Assembly (NCBI GenBank): GCA_028281525.1
Contig: JANQJR010000069.1
Coordinates: 1-64,000 of the forward strand
Direction of reading: 5' to 3'
DNA length: 64,000 nucleotides
Source of the DNA: Magnetovibrio sp.
Lineage (GTDB): Bacteria; Pseudomonadota; Alphaproteobacteria; Rhodospirillales; Magnetovibrionaceae
The notes under the pieces were generated by a model, which saw nothing but the letters and a program-made list of their open reading frames with translations, did no database searches and had not been told where the DNA came from. Made by a program: the position numbers and the translations under genes. Below, one piece after another: positions 27,678 through 36,012 of the stretch (position 1 is its first letter; each line of letters starts with the position of its first letter).

Positions 27678-28277
27678 ATGCGCACCGCCCGCGTCGAACG
27701 CAACACCCACGAAACCCAGATCACCGTCGAATTGAACTTGGACGGCGAGGGGACATACGACATTTCCACCGGCATCGGGTTTTTGGACCACATGCTGGAA
27801 CAGCTGTCGCGCCACTCCTTGATTGATCTGACGGTGAAAGCGGAAGGTGACTTGCACATCGATTTTCACCACACCACCGAGGACGTGGGCATCGCCATCG
27901 GCGAAGCGTTTACCCAGGCGCTGGGCGACCGCAAAGGTATCGGGCGTTATGGCTCGGCGCTGTCGCCCATGGACGAAGCCCTGAGCCGCATCGCGCTGGA
28001 TGCGTCCAACCGGCCCTATCTGGTGTGGAAGGTCGAATTCGTGCGCGATAAGCTCGGCGAAATGGACACCGAACTGTTCAAGGAATGGTTCGCGGGCTTC
28101 GGGCAGGCGGCCGGATTGACGCTGCATGCGGAAACGCTCTATGGCGAAAACAACCACCACATCGTGGAAAGCTTGTTCAAAGGCTTGGCCCGTGCGTTGC
28201 GCCAGGCCGTCGAGATCGATCCGCGCAAAGCCGACCAAGTGCCCTCCACCAAGGGCGTGTTGGGTGGGTCTTTGTAA
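27678..28277 (+). CDS. hisB: Imidazoleglycerol-phosphate dehydratase HisB
   Basis: A 199-residue monofunctional dehydratase, step six of histidine synthesis. Manganese-binding histidine motifs are seen: [24 protein letters not shown] and [10 protein letters not shown]. It lacks the phosphatase domain found in enterobacterial HisB. GGAGG at 27666-27670 supports the ATG at 27678. First gene of hisB-DUF2628-hisH-hisA-hisF-hisE-HIT; no hisG, hisD or hisI is in the window. Confidence 0.97.
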   Translation: MRTARVERNTHETQITVELNLDGEGTYDISTGIGFLDHMLEQLSRHSLIDLTVKAEGDLHIDFHHTTEDVGIAIGEAFTQALGDRKGIGRYGSALSPMDEALSRIALDASNRPYLVWKVEFVRDKLGEMDTELFKEWFAGFGQAAGLTLHAETLYGENNHHIVESLFKGLARALRQAVEIDPRKADQVPSTKGVLGGSL

Positions 28278-28334
28278 AGCGTGAGGTTACGTATGCGGAT
28301 GAGCGCTGCTTTCTACCAAAACATGGTTAGGACA

Positions 28335-28414
28335 TACCGCCCTCGGGGTTTTACCCCTCGAAGCGGTCCTCTCAAACCTGACCATGCCAAAGGCATGGAG
28401 GTTTGAGGGAAGGG
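28335..28414 (+). promoter_or_regulatory. Hairpin leader element B (upstream of the DUF2628 gene)
   Basis: A first hairpin GGGGT/ACCCC (28345-28357) leads into TCGAAGCGGTCC. The second hairpin has arm CTCAAACCT (28371-28379), bulge GA, arm CCATGCC (28382-28388), loop AAA, GGCATGG (28392-28398), AGGTTTGAG (28399-28407), then seven bases and the ATG at 28415. AGG of the ribosome-binding region is paired. The layout matches element A although the arms differ. Confidence 0.75.
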
Positions 28415-28807
28415 ATGAGTGTCTACACCGTTCACGTGCGCGATACCGGCTTGAAGCCCGACCTGGCCTTGGTCAAGGATGGCTTTTCCTGGCCCGCGGC
28501 GATTTTCGGGTTTCTCTGGGCGTTGTTCGTGGGTGCGTGGGAGGTGGCTTTGATCCTGTTCGCCGTGCAGACCGTTGTCGGCATCGCCCTGCCCTACGTG
28601 CTGGCCGATCCGGCGGCAGAAGCGGCGGCGCAACTGGGTCTCGCGGTGGTGATCGGGCTGATTGCCGGTGAACTGCGCCGTTGGGCGTTGGAGCGCCGTG
28701 GCCTGCTTGAGGACGCGGTGGTCACGGCTTCGAACAAGGAAGAAGCCGAGCGGCGTTATCTGGACGCGAATCCGTACATGACCGCCAAGCTGTTGAGAGA
28801 CGTATGA
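28415..28807 (+). CDS. DUF2628 membrane protein
   Basis: A 130-residue protein of the DUF2628 family. It starts MSVYTVHVRDTG, has two or three hydrophobic segments (about residues 27-55 and 60-83; AAIFGFLWALFVGAWEVALI is the first), and a charged C-terminal part. A gene of this type between hisB and hisH is common in alphaproteobacteria, but its link with histidine synthesis is unknown. Its leader carries hairpin element B. Confidence 0.85.
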   Translation: MSVYTVHVRDTGLKPDLALVKDGFSWPAAIFGFLWALFVGAWEVALILFAVQTVVGIALPYVLADPAAEAAAQLGLAVVIGLIAGELRRWALERRGLLEDAVVTASNKEEAERRYLDANPYMTAKLLRDV

Positions 28808-28812
28808 TTGGT

Positions 28813-28967
28813 TTAAAAACCCCCCTCGCCCTTTGGGCTCGAAGACGCCAAGGCGCCTCTTCCGGAGCGCAGCTCCGAGGGAGGGGTCCTTCTCGCCTGA
28901 ACGCGTTGCGTTCGAAGGAGCCCTTTGGGGTCAATTCCAACCATGCCAAAACATGGGGAATTGAAGG
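28813..28967 (+). promoter_or_regulatory. Hairpin leader element C (upstream of hisH), the longest copy
   Basis: It begins with CCCCCCTCGCCC, hairpin GCCC/GGGC and CTCGAAGA, then two extra small hairpins (GCC/GGC and GGAGC/GCTCC), then CGAGGGAGGGGTCC, which can pair back with the opening CCCCCTCG. The last hairpin is TCAATTCC (28931-28938), bulge AA, CCATG (28941-28945), six-base loop, CATGG (28952-28956), GGAATTGA (28957-28964), then AGG and ATG at 28968. GGGGAA of the ribosome-binding region is paired. Confidence 0.75.
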
Positions 28968-29609
28968 ATGAAGGTCGCCATCATCGACTACGGCTCGGGC
29001 AATCTGCGTTCGGCGGCCAAAGCGTTCGAGCGTGCGGCAGTCGATCAGGGCCTGTCCGCCGACATTGAAGTGAGCGGCGATCCGGATAAAGTCGCGGTTG
29101 CGGACCGCATCGTATTGCCCGGCGTCGGGGCGTTTGCCGATTGCAAGGCCGGGCTGGAGGCGGTGGACGGCCTGCACGATGCGCTAAGCAGCGCGGTGAT
29201 CGATCGCGGTCGCCCTTTTTTCGGCATCTGTGTCGGCATGCAGTTGATGAGCGACGTGGGCCATGAGTTCGGCGATACCGAAGGGCTCGGTTGGATCGCG
29301 GGCGACGTGACGGCGCTGAAGCCCAGCGATCACAATCTCAAAATTCCGCACATGGGCTGGAACGATCTGGACATCGTCACGCCCCACCCGGTGTTCGACG
29401 GCATCCGCTCCGGCGAACACGCCTATTTTGTACACAGCTATCATTTCCTCACCCGAGACCCGGCGCACACGCTCGCGCGGGTGGACTACGGCGGCCCGGT
29501 GACCGCCGCGGTGGGCCGCGACAACCTGATCGGCACCCAGTTCCACCCGGAAAAGAGCCAGAAGTTGGGCCTGCACATCATCGCGAATTTTTTGAAATGG
29601 GCACCATAA
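28968..29609 (+). CDS. hisH: Imidazole glycerol phosphate synthase glutamine amidotransferase subunit HisH
   Basis: A 213-residue class I glutaminase giving ammonia to His[10 protein letters not shown] at the start, the nucleophile cysteine in [11 protein letters not shown], and the His/Glu pair in [10 protein letters not shown] complete the triad. IPHMGWNDL is a HisH marker. The start codon sits at the base of hairpin element C. Partner HisF is encoded two genes downstream. Confidence 0.97.
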   Translation: MKVAIIDYGSGNLRSAAKAFERAAVDQGLSADIEVSGDPDKVAVADRIVLPGVGAFADCKAGLEAVDGLHDALSSAVIDRGRPFFGICVGMQLMSDVGHEFGDTEGLGWIAGDVTALKPSDHNLKIPHMGWNDLDIVTPHPVFDGIRSGEHAYFVHSYHFLTRDPAHTLARVDYGGPVTAAVGRDNLIGTQFHPEKSQKLGLHIIANFLKWAP

Positions 29610-29639
29610 GGCTATGGAATACGCCCGTAATAATTTGGT

Positions 29640-29733
29640 TGGCCGAGAGAACACATCTCCCTTCGCCCCTGTAGGGCTTCGGGGAGGTCCTTCCAAATCT
29701 GGCCAATCCGTAAACGAATTGGAGATTTAGGGG
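29640..29733 (+). promoter_or_regulatory. Hairpin leader element D (upstream of hisA)
   Basis: The first part CTCCCTTCGCCC...GGGCTTCGGGGAG folds on itself and ends in GGTCC (29686-29690). The final hairpin is CCAAATCT (29693-29700), bulge GG, CCAATCCG (29703-29710), loop TAAA, CGAATTGG (29715-29722), AGATTTAGG (29723-29731) with one bulged A, then GG and ATG at 29734. GGAGA of the ribosome-binding region is inside the paired arm. Confidence 0.75.
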
Positions 29734-30459
29734 ATGATTTTTTTTCCCGCCATTGACTTGAAGGACGGTCAATGCGTGCGCCTGCTGCGCGGCGAAATGG
29801 ACCAAGCCACCGTGTTCAACGACGACCCCGGCTCCCAGGCGTTGAAGTTCGTACGCGACGGTTGCGAATGGATCCACGTGGTGGACCTCAACGGTGCGTT
29901 TGCGGGCCGCCCGGTCAACGCCGACGCGGTGGACGCGATCTTGGATGAAGTCAATGTGCCCATCGAACTGGGCGGCGGCATCCGCGACATGGAGACCATC
30001 CGTTTTTGGCTGGATAAGGGGGTGCGGCGCGTGATTCTCGGCACCGTGGCGCTGCGCGATCCGGACCTGGTCCTGAGGGCTTGCGAAAAATTTCCCGGAC
30101 GCATTGCGGTGGGCGTGGATGCCAAGGACGGTATGGTCGCGGTGGAAGGCTGGGCGGAGGTGTCCGACATCACCGCCGTCGATTTGGCGAAAAAGTTCGA
30201 GGACGCGGGCGTCGCCGCGATCATCTTCACCGACATCGCCCGCGACGGCCTGATGCAAGGCCCCAATGTGGCCTCGACGTTGGAGTTGGCCCGCGCGATC
30301 TCGACCCCGGTGATCGTGTCCGGCGGTGTGTCCTCCATGGACGACTTGAAGACCGTTCAGGACGCGGGCGGCGATATTTTCGAAGGGGTGATCAGCGGGC
30401 GCGCGGTGTATGATGGAAAGATCAACGTGCGCGACGCGGTCGATCTGTTGAAAACGTGA
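29734..30459 (+). CDS. hisA: ProFAR isomerase HisA
   Basis: A 241-residue (beta/alpha)8 barrel isomerase, step four of histidine synthesis. The catalytic aspartates lie in [17 protein letters not shown] and GVDAKDG; the phosphate sites are GGGIRDM near residue 78-84 and [10 protein letters not shown] near the end. The two halves show the half-barrel repeat shared with HisF. The start codon adjoins hairpin element D. Confidence 0.97.
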   Translation: MIFFPAIDLKDGQCVRLLRGEMDQATVFNDDPGSQALKFVRDGCEWIHVVDLNGAFAGRPVNADAVDAILDEVNVPIELGGGIRDMETIRFWLDKGVRRVILGTVALRDPDLVLRACEKFPGRIAVGVDAKDGMVAVEGWAEVSDITAVDLAKKFEDAGVAAIIFTDIARDGLMQGPNVASTLELARAISTPVIVSGGVSSMDDLKTVQDAGGDIFEGVISGRAVYDGKINVRDAVDLLKT

Positions 30460-30479
30460 GGAAGATCGTGGAATGAACA

Positions 30480-30558
30480 CCAACCTCCCCCGCCCCCCTT
30501 CAGGGGGCTCGAAGAGGTCCGCCCAACCCCAACCAATCAAAGATTGGGGGATTGGGGG
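30480..30558 (+). promoter_or_regulatory. Hairpin leader element E (upstream of hisF)
   Basis: A GC hairpin (GCCCCCC, loop TTCA, GGGGGC, 30492-30508) leads to CTCGAAGAGGTCC (30508-30520). The final hairpin is CCCAACCCC (30522-30530), bulge AA, CCAATC (30533-30538), loop AAA, GATTGG (30542-30547), GGGATTGGG (30548-30556) with one mismatch, then GG and ATG at 30559. The G-rich ribosome-binding region is in the 3' arm. Confidence 0.75.
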
Positions 30559-31335
30559 ATGCTAAAGGCCCGCATCATTCCGTGCTTGGACGTGGAAGGC
30601 GGCCGCGTGGTCAAGGGCGTCAACTTCGTCGATCTGATCGACGCGGGCGACCCGGTGGAGCAGGCCCGGCTTTACGACCAAGCGGGCGCGGACGAGCTGA
30701 CGTTCCTGGACATCACTGCCAGCCACGAAAACCGCGACACCATCTACGATGTGGTGCGCCGCACCGCCGAGCAGTGCTTCATGCCGTTGACCGTCGGCGG
30801 CGGGGTGCGCACCACCGACGATATCCGCAAGCTTCTTTTGGCCGGCGCGGACAAGGCCTCGATCAACACCGCGGCGGTCAACAACCCGGAATTCGTCAAG
30901 GAAGCGGCGCAAAAATTCGGCAGTCAATGCATCGTCGTGGCGGTGGACGCCAAGACCGTTTCGCCCGGCAAGTTCGAAATCTTCACCCACGGCGGGCGCA
31001 ACCCAACCGGCATCGACGCGGTCCAATGGTCGAAACGCATGGCCAGCTATGGAGCGGGGGAGATCCTGCTCACCTCCATGGACCGCGACGGCACCAAGCA
31101 GGGCTTCAACATCGAACTGACCCGCGCCATCGCCGACGCGGTGGACATACCCGTCATCGCGTCCGGCGGGGTCGGCACACTCGAACACATGGTCGAAGGT
31201 GTGCGCGACGGCCATGCCTCCGCGGTGCTTGCGGCCTCGATTTTCCACTTCGGCACGTTTACCATAACCGAGACCAAACATTATATGGCCGAACACGGCG
31301 TCGATGTGCGCCTCGACGGCCTGCCGGATACATGA
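30559..31335 (+). CDS. hisF: Imidazole glycerol phosphate synthase cyclase subunit HisF
   Basis: A 258-residue (beta/alpha)8 cyclase producing IGP and AICAR from PRFAR with HisH-derived ammonia. Catalytic aspartates are in [14 protein letters not shown] and VVAVDAKT; phosphate loops are [11 protein letters not shown] and [11 protein letters not shown]. The ATG at 30559 gives the standard [11 protein letters not shown] start and lies at the base of hairpin element E. hisE follows 13 bp later. Confidence 0.98.
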   Translation: MLKARIIPCLDVEGGRVVKGVNFVDLIDAGDPVEQARLYDQAGADELTFLDITASHENRDTIYDVVRRTAEQCFMPLTVGGGVRTTDDIRKLLLAGADKASINTAAVNNPEFVKEAAQKFGSQCIVVAVDAKTVSPGKFEIFTHGGRNPTGIDAVQWSKRMASYGAGEILLTSMDRDGTKQGFNIELTRAIADAVDIPVIASGGVGTLEHMVEGVRDGHASAVLAASIFHFGTFTITETKHYMAEHGVDVRLDGLPDT

Positions 31336-31348
31336 GGGGAGAGGACCC

Positions 31349-31675
31349 ATGGGCGATATTGAAGTTCTCAGCCGCCTGTTTGTGACCATCGAAAGCCGCC
31401 GGGGCGTGGACCCGTCGGATTCCTACACCGCCAAGCTGTTCGATGAGGGCCGTCCCACCATCGTGCAAAAGGTGGGGGAAGAAGCAGTCGAAGTCGCCAT
31501 CGCCGCGTTGGCCCAGGGCCCGGATGAACTGGCGGCGGAAAGCGCCGACCTGCTCTATCATCTGATGGTGCTGTGGGCGGACGCCGGCATTGGGCCCGAC
31601 GACGTGTGGGCGCAATTGCAAAAACGCGAAGGCATCTCCGGGATCGAAGAAAAACGCGCGCGCGGTGAGATGTAA
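31349..31675 (+). CDS. hisE: Phosphoribosyl-ATP pyrophosphatase HisE
   Basis: A 108-residue pyrophosphohydrolase, step two of histidine synthesis. The MazG-like metal site appears as KVGEEAVEVAIAAL and ESADLLYHLMVLW. It is a stand-alone HisE, not fused to HisI. Only 13 bp separate it from hisF, and unlike its neighbours it has no room for a hairpin leader; GGGGAGAGG lies just before the ATG. Confidence 0.96.
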   Translation: MGDIEVLSRLFVTIESRRGVDPSDSYTAKLFDEGRPTIVQKVGEEAVEVAIAALAQGPDELAAESADLLYHLMVLWADAGIGPDDVWAQLQKREGISGIEEKRARGEM

Positions 31676-31788
31676 GAGAAGAGAGGGCCTCCCTAGTCCT
31701 CAGAAACACATCAAACATGGATTTGGCGTTTCTGGGATCGAAGAGGTCCTCAAAATCTCAACAAATTGAAAATTTGGAGATTTTGGGA
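31676..31788 (+). promoter_or_regulatory. Hairpin leader element F (upstream of the HIT gene)
   Basis: The upstream hairpin is AT-richer here (CAGAAAC, 31701-31707, with GTTTCTG, 31728-31734), ending in GATCGAAGAGGTCC. The final hairpin is CAAAATCTC (31751-31759), bulge AA, CAAATT (31762-31767), loop GAA, AATTTG (31771-31776), GAGATTTTG (31777-31785), then GGA and ATG at 31789. GGAGA of the ribosome-binding region is paired. Confidence 0.75.
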
Positions 31789-32148
31789 ATGACTTACGAC
31801 AATGACAACATCTTCGCCAAAATCCTGCGCGACGAAATCCCTTGCGATAAGGTCTATGAAGACGATTACGCCCTGGCCTTCAACGACATCAGCCCCCAGG
31901 CTCCGACCCATATCCTGGTGATCCCCAAGGGTTTGTACGCGACACAGGACGATTTCAACACCCAGGCCTCTCCCGACGAGGTTGCAGGCCTATGGCGCGC
32001 AGTGTCCAAAGTCGCCGACGAAGCGGGTGTCACGGCGGGGGGGTATCGCACCATCACCAACACCGGCCCGGACGGCGGCCAGGAAGTGCCGCACTATCAC
32101 GTGCATATCCTGGGCGGCAAGAGGATCGGACGAATGATTCCGGGCTGA
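31789..32148 (+). CDS. HIT-family nucleotide-binding protein (HINT type)
   Basis: A 119-residue histidine-triad hydrolase. The catalytic triad motif is HYHVHILGG near the C-terminus; the N-terminus DNIFAKILRDEIPCDKVYED and the block PQAPTHILVIPK are standard for HINT-like purine nucleoside phosphoramidases. The ATG at 31789 matches the family start. A HIT gene after hisE is a usual alphaproteobacterial order. Its leader carries hairpin element F. Confidence 0.94.
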   Translation: MTYDNDNIFAKILRDEIPCDKVYEDDYALAFNDISPQAPTHILVIPKGLYATQDDFNTQASPDEVAGLWRAVSKVADEAGVTAGGYRTITNTGPDGGQEVPHYHVHILGGKRIGRMIPG

Positions 32149-32164
32149 ACCTGAGGAGGCTCTC

Positions 32165-32407
32165 ATGCCCCAACCCGGCGTGTCGGACAACGGCGCCTAT
32201 CTCTTTTCCAAACTGACCTGTCCCGAATGCGGGCACACGGAAGAGTTGGAAATGCCGGAAAACGCCTGCGTGTATTTCCACACGTGTTCAAAGTGCCAGA
32301 CGCGGCTGAAAGCCCGCGAAGGCGACTGCTGCGTATTCTGTTCTTACGGGGACACGCCCTGCCCGCCGGTGCAGATCAGCGCCAAAAGCTGCTGCTTCGA
32401 CGATTAG
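32165..32407 (+). CDS. Small GDCCVxC-domain cysteine-rich protein
   Basis: An 80-residue protein with ten cysteines. It shows a CPECGH pair, HTCSKC, the signature GDCCVFCSYGDTPCPP, and a CC pair near the end. Families with this motif include selenocysteine versions; here all positions are cysteine. The function is not known, though metal binding is likely from the cysteine pattern. GAGGAGG lies six bases before the ATG. Confidence 0.85.
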   Translation: MPQPGVSDNGAYLFSKLTCPECGHTEELEMPENACVYFHTCSKCQTRLKAREGDCCVFCSYGDTPCPPVQISAKSCCFDD

Positions 32408-32432
32408 AACCCGGTTTTACGAGGCCGTCGCT

Positions 32433-32639
32433 TCAAGCTCGGGTGTGTGCAAAAGCCGTCGGATTGATGTCTTTCGCCGTGCTGCGTACGCCATGCATGT
32501 TGCAATCGGAATGGCGGCATTGCACTTGGCCGCCGCGATTGACGTAACGGTCGCCGCATGCGCGGCACACGGTTTCGATTTCGGACAGCAGACGCAGCCG
32601 CATATTGCGGTAATTCGGAAGCGTGCTTTCGGAGGTCAT
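32433..32639 (-). CDS. Possible small Cys-rich (zinc-ribbon-like) protein
   Basis: A 68-residue frame. It holds CRACGDRYVNRGGQVQC and then HSDC, four cysteines that could bind one zinc. The upstream ribosome-binding site is weak (AAAAAGA). Convergent with the GDCCVxC gene. Composition and motif suggest a real gene, but no homologue is recognised from memory. Confidence 0.4.
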   Translation of the reverse strand: MTSESTLPNYRNMRLRLLSEIETVCRACGDRYVNRGGQVQCRHSDCNMHGVRSTAKDINPTAFAHTRA

Positions 32640-32800
32640 GGTCTTTTTCTTGTTGTCTTATGCATGTATGCGCTCCGTCCTGCGGTGCGCGGGGCTGTAT
32701 ATAACAAATTTGTAATATACCATGCAAACCTTAAAGCCCATCCTCAGGCTGAATTCAGATAATCGGCTGTTGCAGGACGTGCGCCCTGTTTTGGGCGGCG

Positions 32801-34366
32801 TTATCCTGCCAACGCCGCCGCTTGGCGTCCGGGCGCGCGGCGGCGGTAAGACAGCGCTTCCGCCACATGCAGTTTCGAGGTGTTCCCCGCCCCGTCCAGA
32901 TCCGCGATGGTGCGCGCCACCCGCTGAATGCGATGATAACCCCGCGCGCTCAAGCGCATCCGGCTCGCCGCGTCCGCCAGCAGGCTCTTCGCGTTCGTGT
33001 CCAGGCAGCTGATCCGTTCCAGAACCTGACCGTCGGCCTCGGCGTTGCACCGCGCCGGGCTGTCCAGCGCCGCAAGGCGTGCCGTTTGACGGTCCCTGGC
33101 GGCGATGACGCGTTTTCTCACGTCCGCCGACGTCTCAGAAGGCGGCGGCAGGCTCAAATCGCCCGGCGGGACCATGGGCACCTCCACATGCAAATCGATC
33201 CGGTCCAGCAATGGTCCGGACAGGCGATTTTGGTAGTCCTCAGCGCACTTCGGCGCGCGCGAACAGGCCTGTCCCGGGTCATCCAGATAACCGCACCGAC
33301 ATGGGTTCATGGCTGCCACCAACTGGAATCGTGCCGGATACGAAACATGTGCAGAAGCCCTTGCAATCACAGCATTTCCGGACTCAATGGGTTGACGCAG
33401 CGCCTCCAGTGCGGGGCGTTGAAACTCGGGCAGCTCGTCCAGGAACAGCACGCCCAAATGCGCCAGGGAGACTTCGCCGGGGCGCACCTGGATGCCGCCG
33501 CCGACCAGCGCCGCCTGGGAGGCCGAATGATGGGGATCGCGGAACGGGCGGGTGCGCATGAGCCCGCCTTCGGGCAATATTCCGGCCAACGAATGAATCA
33601 TCGACACATCCAGCGCTTCGGTGGGGGAAAGGGGTGGCAAAAGGCCCGGAAGGCGCCTTGCGAGCAAAGATTTGCCCGCGCCGGGCGGGCCGCTCATGAG
33701 CAGATTGTGACCCCCCGCAGCGGCGATTTCCAGCGCCCTTTTGGCCGATTCCTGACCTTTGATATCTACTAGGTCCAAAATGGGACCGTTTGGGACGAGG
33801 TCCTGGGCTGCGGCATCAGCAGAATTTGAAATAAGCAGTTCCGGTTGTGCTAAGACCTGTGAGCCTTTGAAATGGTTGACCAAATCCAAGAGAGATACAG
33901 GCGCGAGCACGCTCAAGTCCCCCGCCCATACGGCTTCGGGACCTTGCGCAGCGGGGCAAATCAGACCTAGGTCCCGGGAATTGGCGAAAATCGCGCTGGG
34001 CAGCACCCCGGAGACCGCCGTGAGCGTGCCATCCAGCGCCAGCTCCCCCAACGCGACAAATCCATCAATTTGATCCGCAGGCAAAACGTTCATCGCCGTG
34101 AGCAGCCCGATGGCGATCGGCAAGTCGAAGTGCGATCCTTCCTTCAACGTGTCCGCCGGGGACAGATTGACGGTGATGCGTTTGGGCGGCAACGCCAGCC
34201 CCAGGGCCGACAGCGCGGCGCGCACGCGCTCTTTGGCCTCGGACACCGCCTTGTTGGGCAGGCCGACGATGGTGAACGCCGGCAGGCCCTGGGCCATGTG
34301 CACCTGCACATCCACAGCCACGACTTCGATACCCTGAAAGGCGACGGTGTTGATGCGCGCGACCAT
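32801..34366 (-). CDS. comM: YifB/ComM family Mg-chelatase-like AAA+ ATPase
   Basis: A 521-residue protein. An N-terminal Lon-protease-like fold (ARINTVAFQGIEVVAVDVQV, then GLPAFTIVGLPNKAV) precedes the AAA+ module with P-loop GPPGAGKS, Walker B LFLDELPEF, and a C-terminal Mg-chelatase domain with ARGYHRIQRVARTIADLDG. ComM is a helicase aiding branch migration in natural transformation. The ATG at 34366 gives the usual MVARINTVAF start. It normally follows gshB; here about 3.8 kb of accessory genes separates them. Confidence 0.94.
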   Translation of the reverse strand: MVARINTVAFQGIEVVAVDVQVHMAQGLPAFTIVGLPNKAVSEAKERVRAALSALGLALPPKRITVNLSPADTLKEGSHFDLPIAIGLLTAMNVLPADQIDGFVALGELALDGTLTAVSGVLPSAIFANSRDLGLICPAAQGPEAVWAGDLSVLAPVSLLDLVNHFKGSQVLAQPELLISNSADAAAQDLVPNGPILDLVDIKGQESAKRALEIAAAGGHNLLMSGPPGAGKSLLARRLPGLLPPLSPTEALDVSMIHSLAGILPEGGLMRTRPFRDPHHSASQAALVGGGIQVRPGEVSLAHLGVLFLDELPEFQRPALEALRQPIESGNAVIARASAHVSYPARFQLVAAMNPCRCGYLDDPGQACSRAPKCAEDYQNRLSGPLLDRIDLHVEVPMVPPGDLSLPPPSETSADVRKRVIAARDRQTARLAALDSPARCNAEADGQVLERISCLDTNAKSLLADAASRMRLSARGYHRIQRVARTIADLDGAGNTSKLHVAEALSYRRRAPGRQAAALAG

Positions 34367-34532
34367 ACAGTGTGTCCTTTTCCAGAAACGTCCATATGAG
34401 TGTATCGTGCGCGTATCTGCGTGCAAGACGTTTATCGCATTATGATCGATGATCAAATCATCATTCGACTAACGGGCGACATGCCGATAATGTTCACATC
34501 GACATTTTGTTGATTTCACAGGAGGGGGAACC

Positions 34533-35027
34533 ATGCGAATCAAATCCATGCTCACGCTTGTTTGTTTGTGTGCAGCGTTGAGCGCGGGCTGGGCAAGTCC
34601 GGTGCAAGCCGGCAGCTCGGAAAAGCGGCAAAAAATCGTGCAACTCATGAAGCAGATGGACATGATGGCCATCGTCGACAGCTCTAAACCGATGATGAGC
34701 CAGTTGATTGTTCAGGACTTAACCAACCGCGGCATTGAAGTGACACCGGGTTTGAGCGAAAAAATCACCGATACGGTCGCAAATGTGATGAAAAGCAACT
34801 TGCGCCCTTATTTGGCGGAAGTTCTGAACATTTACGACAATTTGTACACCGAAGCCGAAATTGATGATCTTGTTGCATTTTATGGCACGCCCACAGGCCA
34901 GAAAACCCTTCGCATCACGCCGGAACTCACCCAAAAAGTTCAACTCGCCGCTATACAATGGAGTCAGGCCCTAGGCCCGAAAATCGGGGCGGAGTTGCAG
35001 GCCATGATGGCGGAACAAAAACCGTGA
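34533..35027 (+). CDS. DUF2059 secreted protein
   Basis: A 164-residue protein with a signal peptide (MRIKSMLTLVCLCAALSAG, cleavage probably near VQAG at residue 25-27). The mature part is the helical DUF2059 domain, with LAEVLNIYDNLYTEAEIDDL and VAFYGTPTGQKTL. GGAGGGGG sits eight bases before the ATG. The role of the domain is unknown. It opens the accessory patch between comM and gshB. Confidence 0.85.
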   Translation: MRIKSMLTLVCLCAALSAGWASPVQAGSSEKRQKIVQLMKQMDMMAIVDSSKPMMSQLIVQDLTNRGIEVTPGLSEKITDTVANVMKSNLRPYLAEVLNIYDNLYTEAEIDDLVAFYGTPTGQKTLRITPELTQKVQLAAIQWSQALGPKIGAELQAMMAEQKP

Positions 35028-35042
35028 TCGGGTAGGCCGCCA

Positions 35043-35654
35043 TTAACGCTCGGCCAGTGCGAGGCGAAGCCCCAGCAGCGCAAACGCGCCCGCGAACGTG
35101 CGGCGCAGCCACGTCATCACCCGAGGGCGCGCAATGACATGCGCGCGCAGGCTTGCCGCCATCAGGCCGTATAGGGCGAAGACCAGGGCGGTCATCGCCA
35201 TGAACACCGCGCTCATCCCCACCATGGCGGACAACGGCGCGCTGTGGCCGGCGGGCACGAATTGCGGCAAAAAGGCCAGAAAGAAGATCGACAATTTCGG
35301 GTTCAAGATGTTCACCAAGAAACCGCGGACGGCGATTGTGACGAACCTTTTGTTTGGATGCGCACCTTTGACGTCCAGGGTGCCGGTTTCTTTCAGCGTC
35401 GTCCAGGCGAGATAAAAAAGGTATATCACGCCCGCAATCTTCACCGCCTGGAACGCCACCGCGCTGGCGTGCAGGATGGCGGCCAGGCCCAAAACGCTCG
35501 CCGCCATGTGCGGCACGATGCCGAACGTACATCCCACCACGGCCGCCAAGGCCGCCTTCGCGCCGCCGCCCAACCCATAGGCCAGGGTATAGATCACCCC
35601 GGTGCCGGGCATGATCACGACGATCAGGGACGTCAGCAGGAATTCGGCGCTCAT
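35043..35654 (-). CDS. LysE/RhtB-family amino-acid exporter
   Basis: A 203-residue membrane protein with about six hydrophobic helices. The family pattern is seen in VVIMPGTGVIYTLAYGLGGG near the N-terminus and in FLVNILNPKLSIFFLAFLPQFV in the middle. GGAGGAGA lies upstream of the ATG at 35654, which excludes a longer form. The substrate (homoserine, threonine or other) cannot be read from sequence. The MITE-like element begins 95 bp upstream of its start. Confidence 0.88.
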   Translation of the reverse strand: MSAEFLLTSLIVVIMPGTGVIYTLAYGLGGGAKAALAAVVGCTFGIVPHMAASVLGLAAILHASAVAFQAVKIAGVIYLFYLAWTTLKETGTLDVKGAHPNKRFVTIAVRGFLVNILNPKLSIFFLAFLPQFVPAGHSAPLSAMVGMSAVFMAMTALVFALYGLMAASLRAHVIARPRVMTWLRRTFAGAFALLGLRLALAER

Positions 35655-35748
35655 GATGGATCTCCTCCGAGGGCCAAGCCATAAGTTTGAAACGGATTGT
35701 GCGCCGGGCTTTTGACATATGCAAGCAAGCCGCGAAGGCGTAGACTTA

Positions 35749-36012
35749 GGGTTCGGACTCATTATTCTGTTGCGTTTGGTTTGCGAAAACCGTTTCCTGA
35801 CCAGGAAAAGACGCGCGGGAAGTGCGACACCACTTTCAAGCGACTTTGACGCCGTCCAGGGGACGGTTTTCGCAAATCCATCGGACGGGGCGCTTTTTCG
35901 CCCGGACGTTGTTGGCAGGCCCTTGTCATGAAGAGTATGACGGTGGTCTTGCCGCCGCGTCCAGACGAAAAATCGCCGCCGCCAAACGCAACAGAATAAT
36001 GAGTCCGGACCC
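35749..36012. mobile_element. 264-bp MITE-like element with long terminal inverted repeats
   Basis: Terminal inverted repeats match over 35 bp with one mismatch, counted from 35745-35779 and 35982-36016; the tip inside the target is GGGTTCGGACTC and GAGTCCGGACCC. A TA dinucleotide (35747-35748, 36013-36014) flanks both ends, as with IS630- or IS5/IS427-like elements. No transposase is encoded. An inner inverted pair (TTTGCGAAAACCGT near 35780, ACGGTTTTCGCAAA near 35863) adds more structure. It ends 6 bp before the next gene. Confidence 0.85.
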
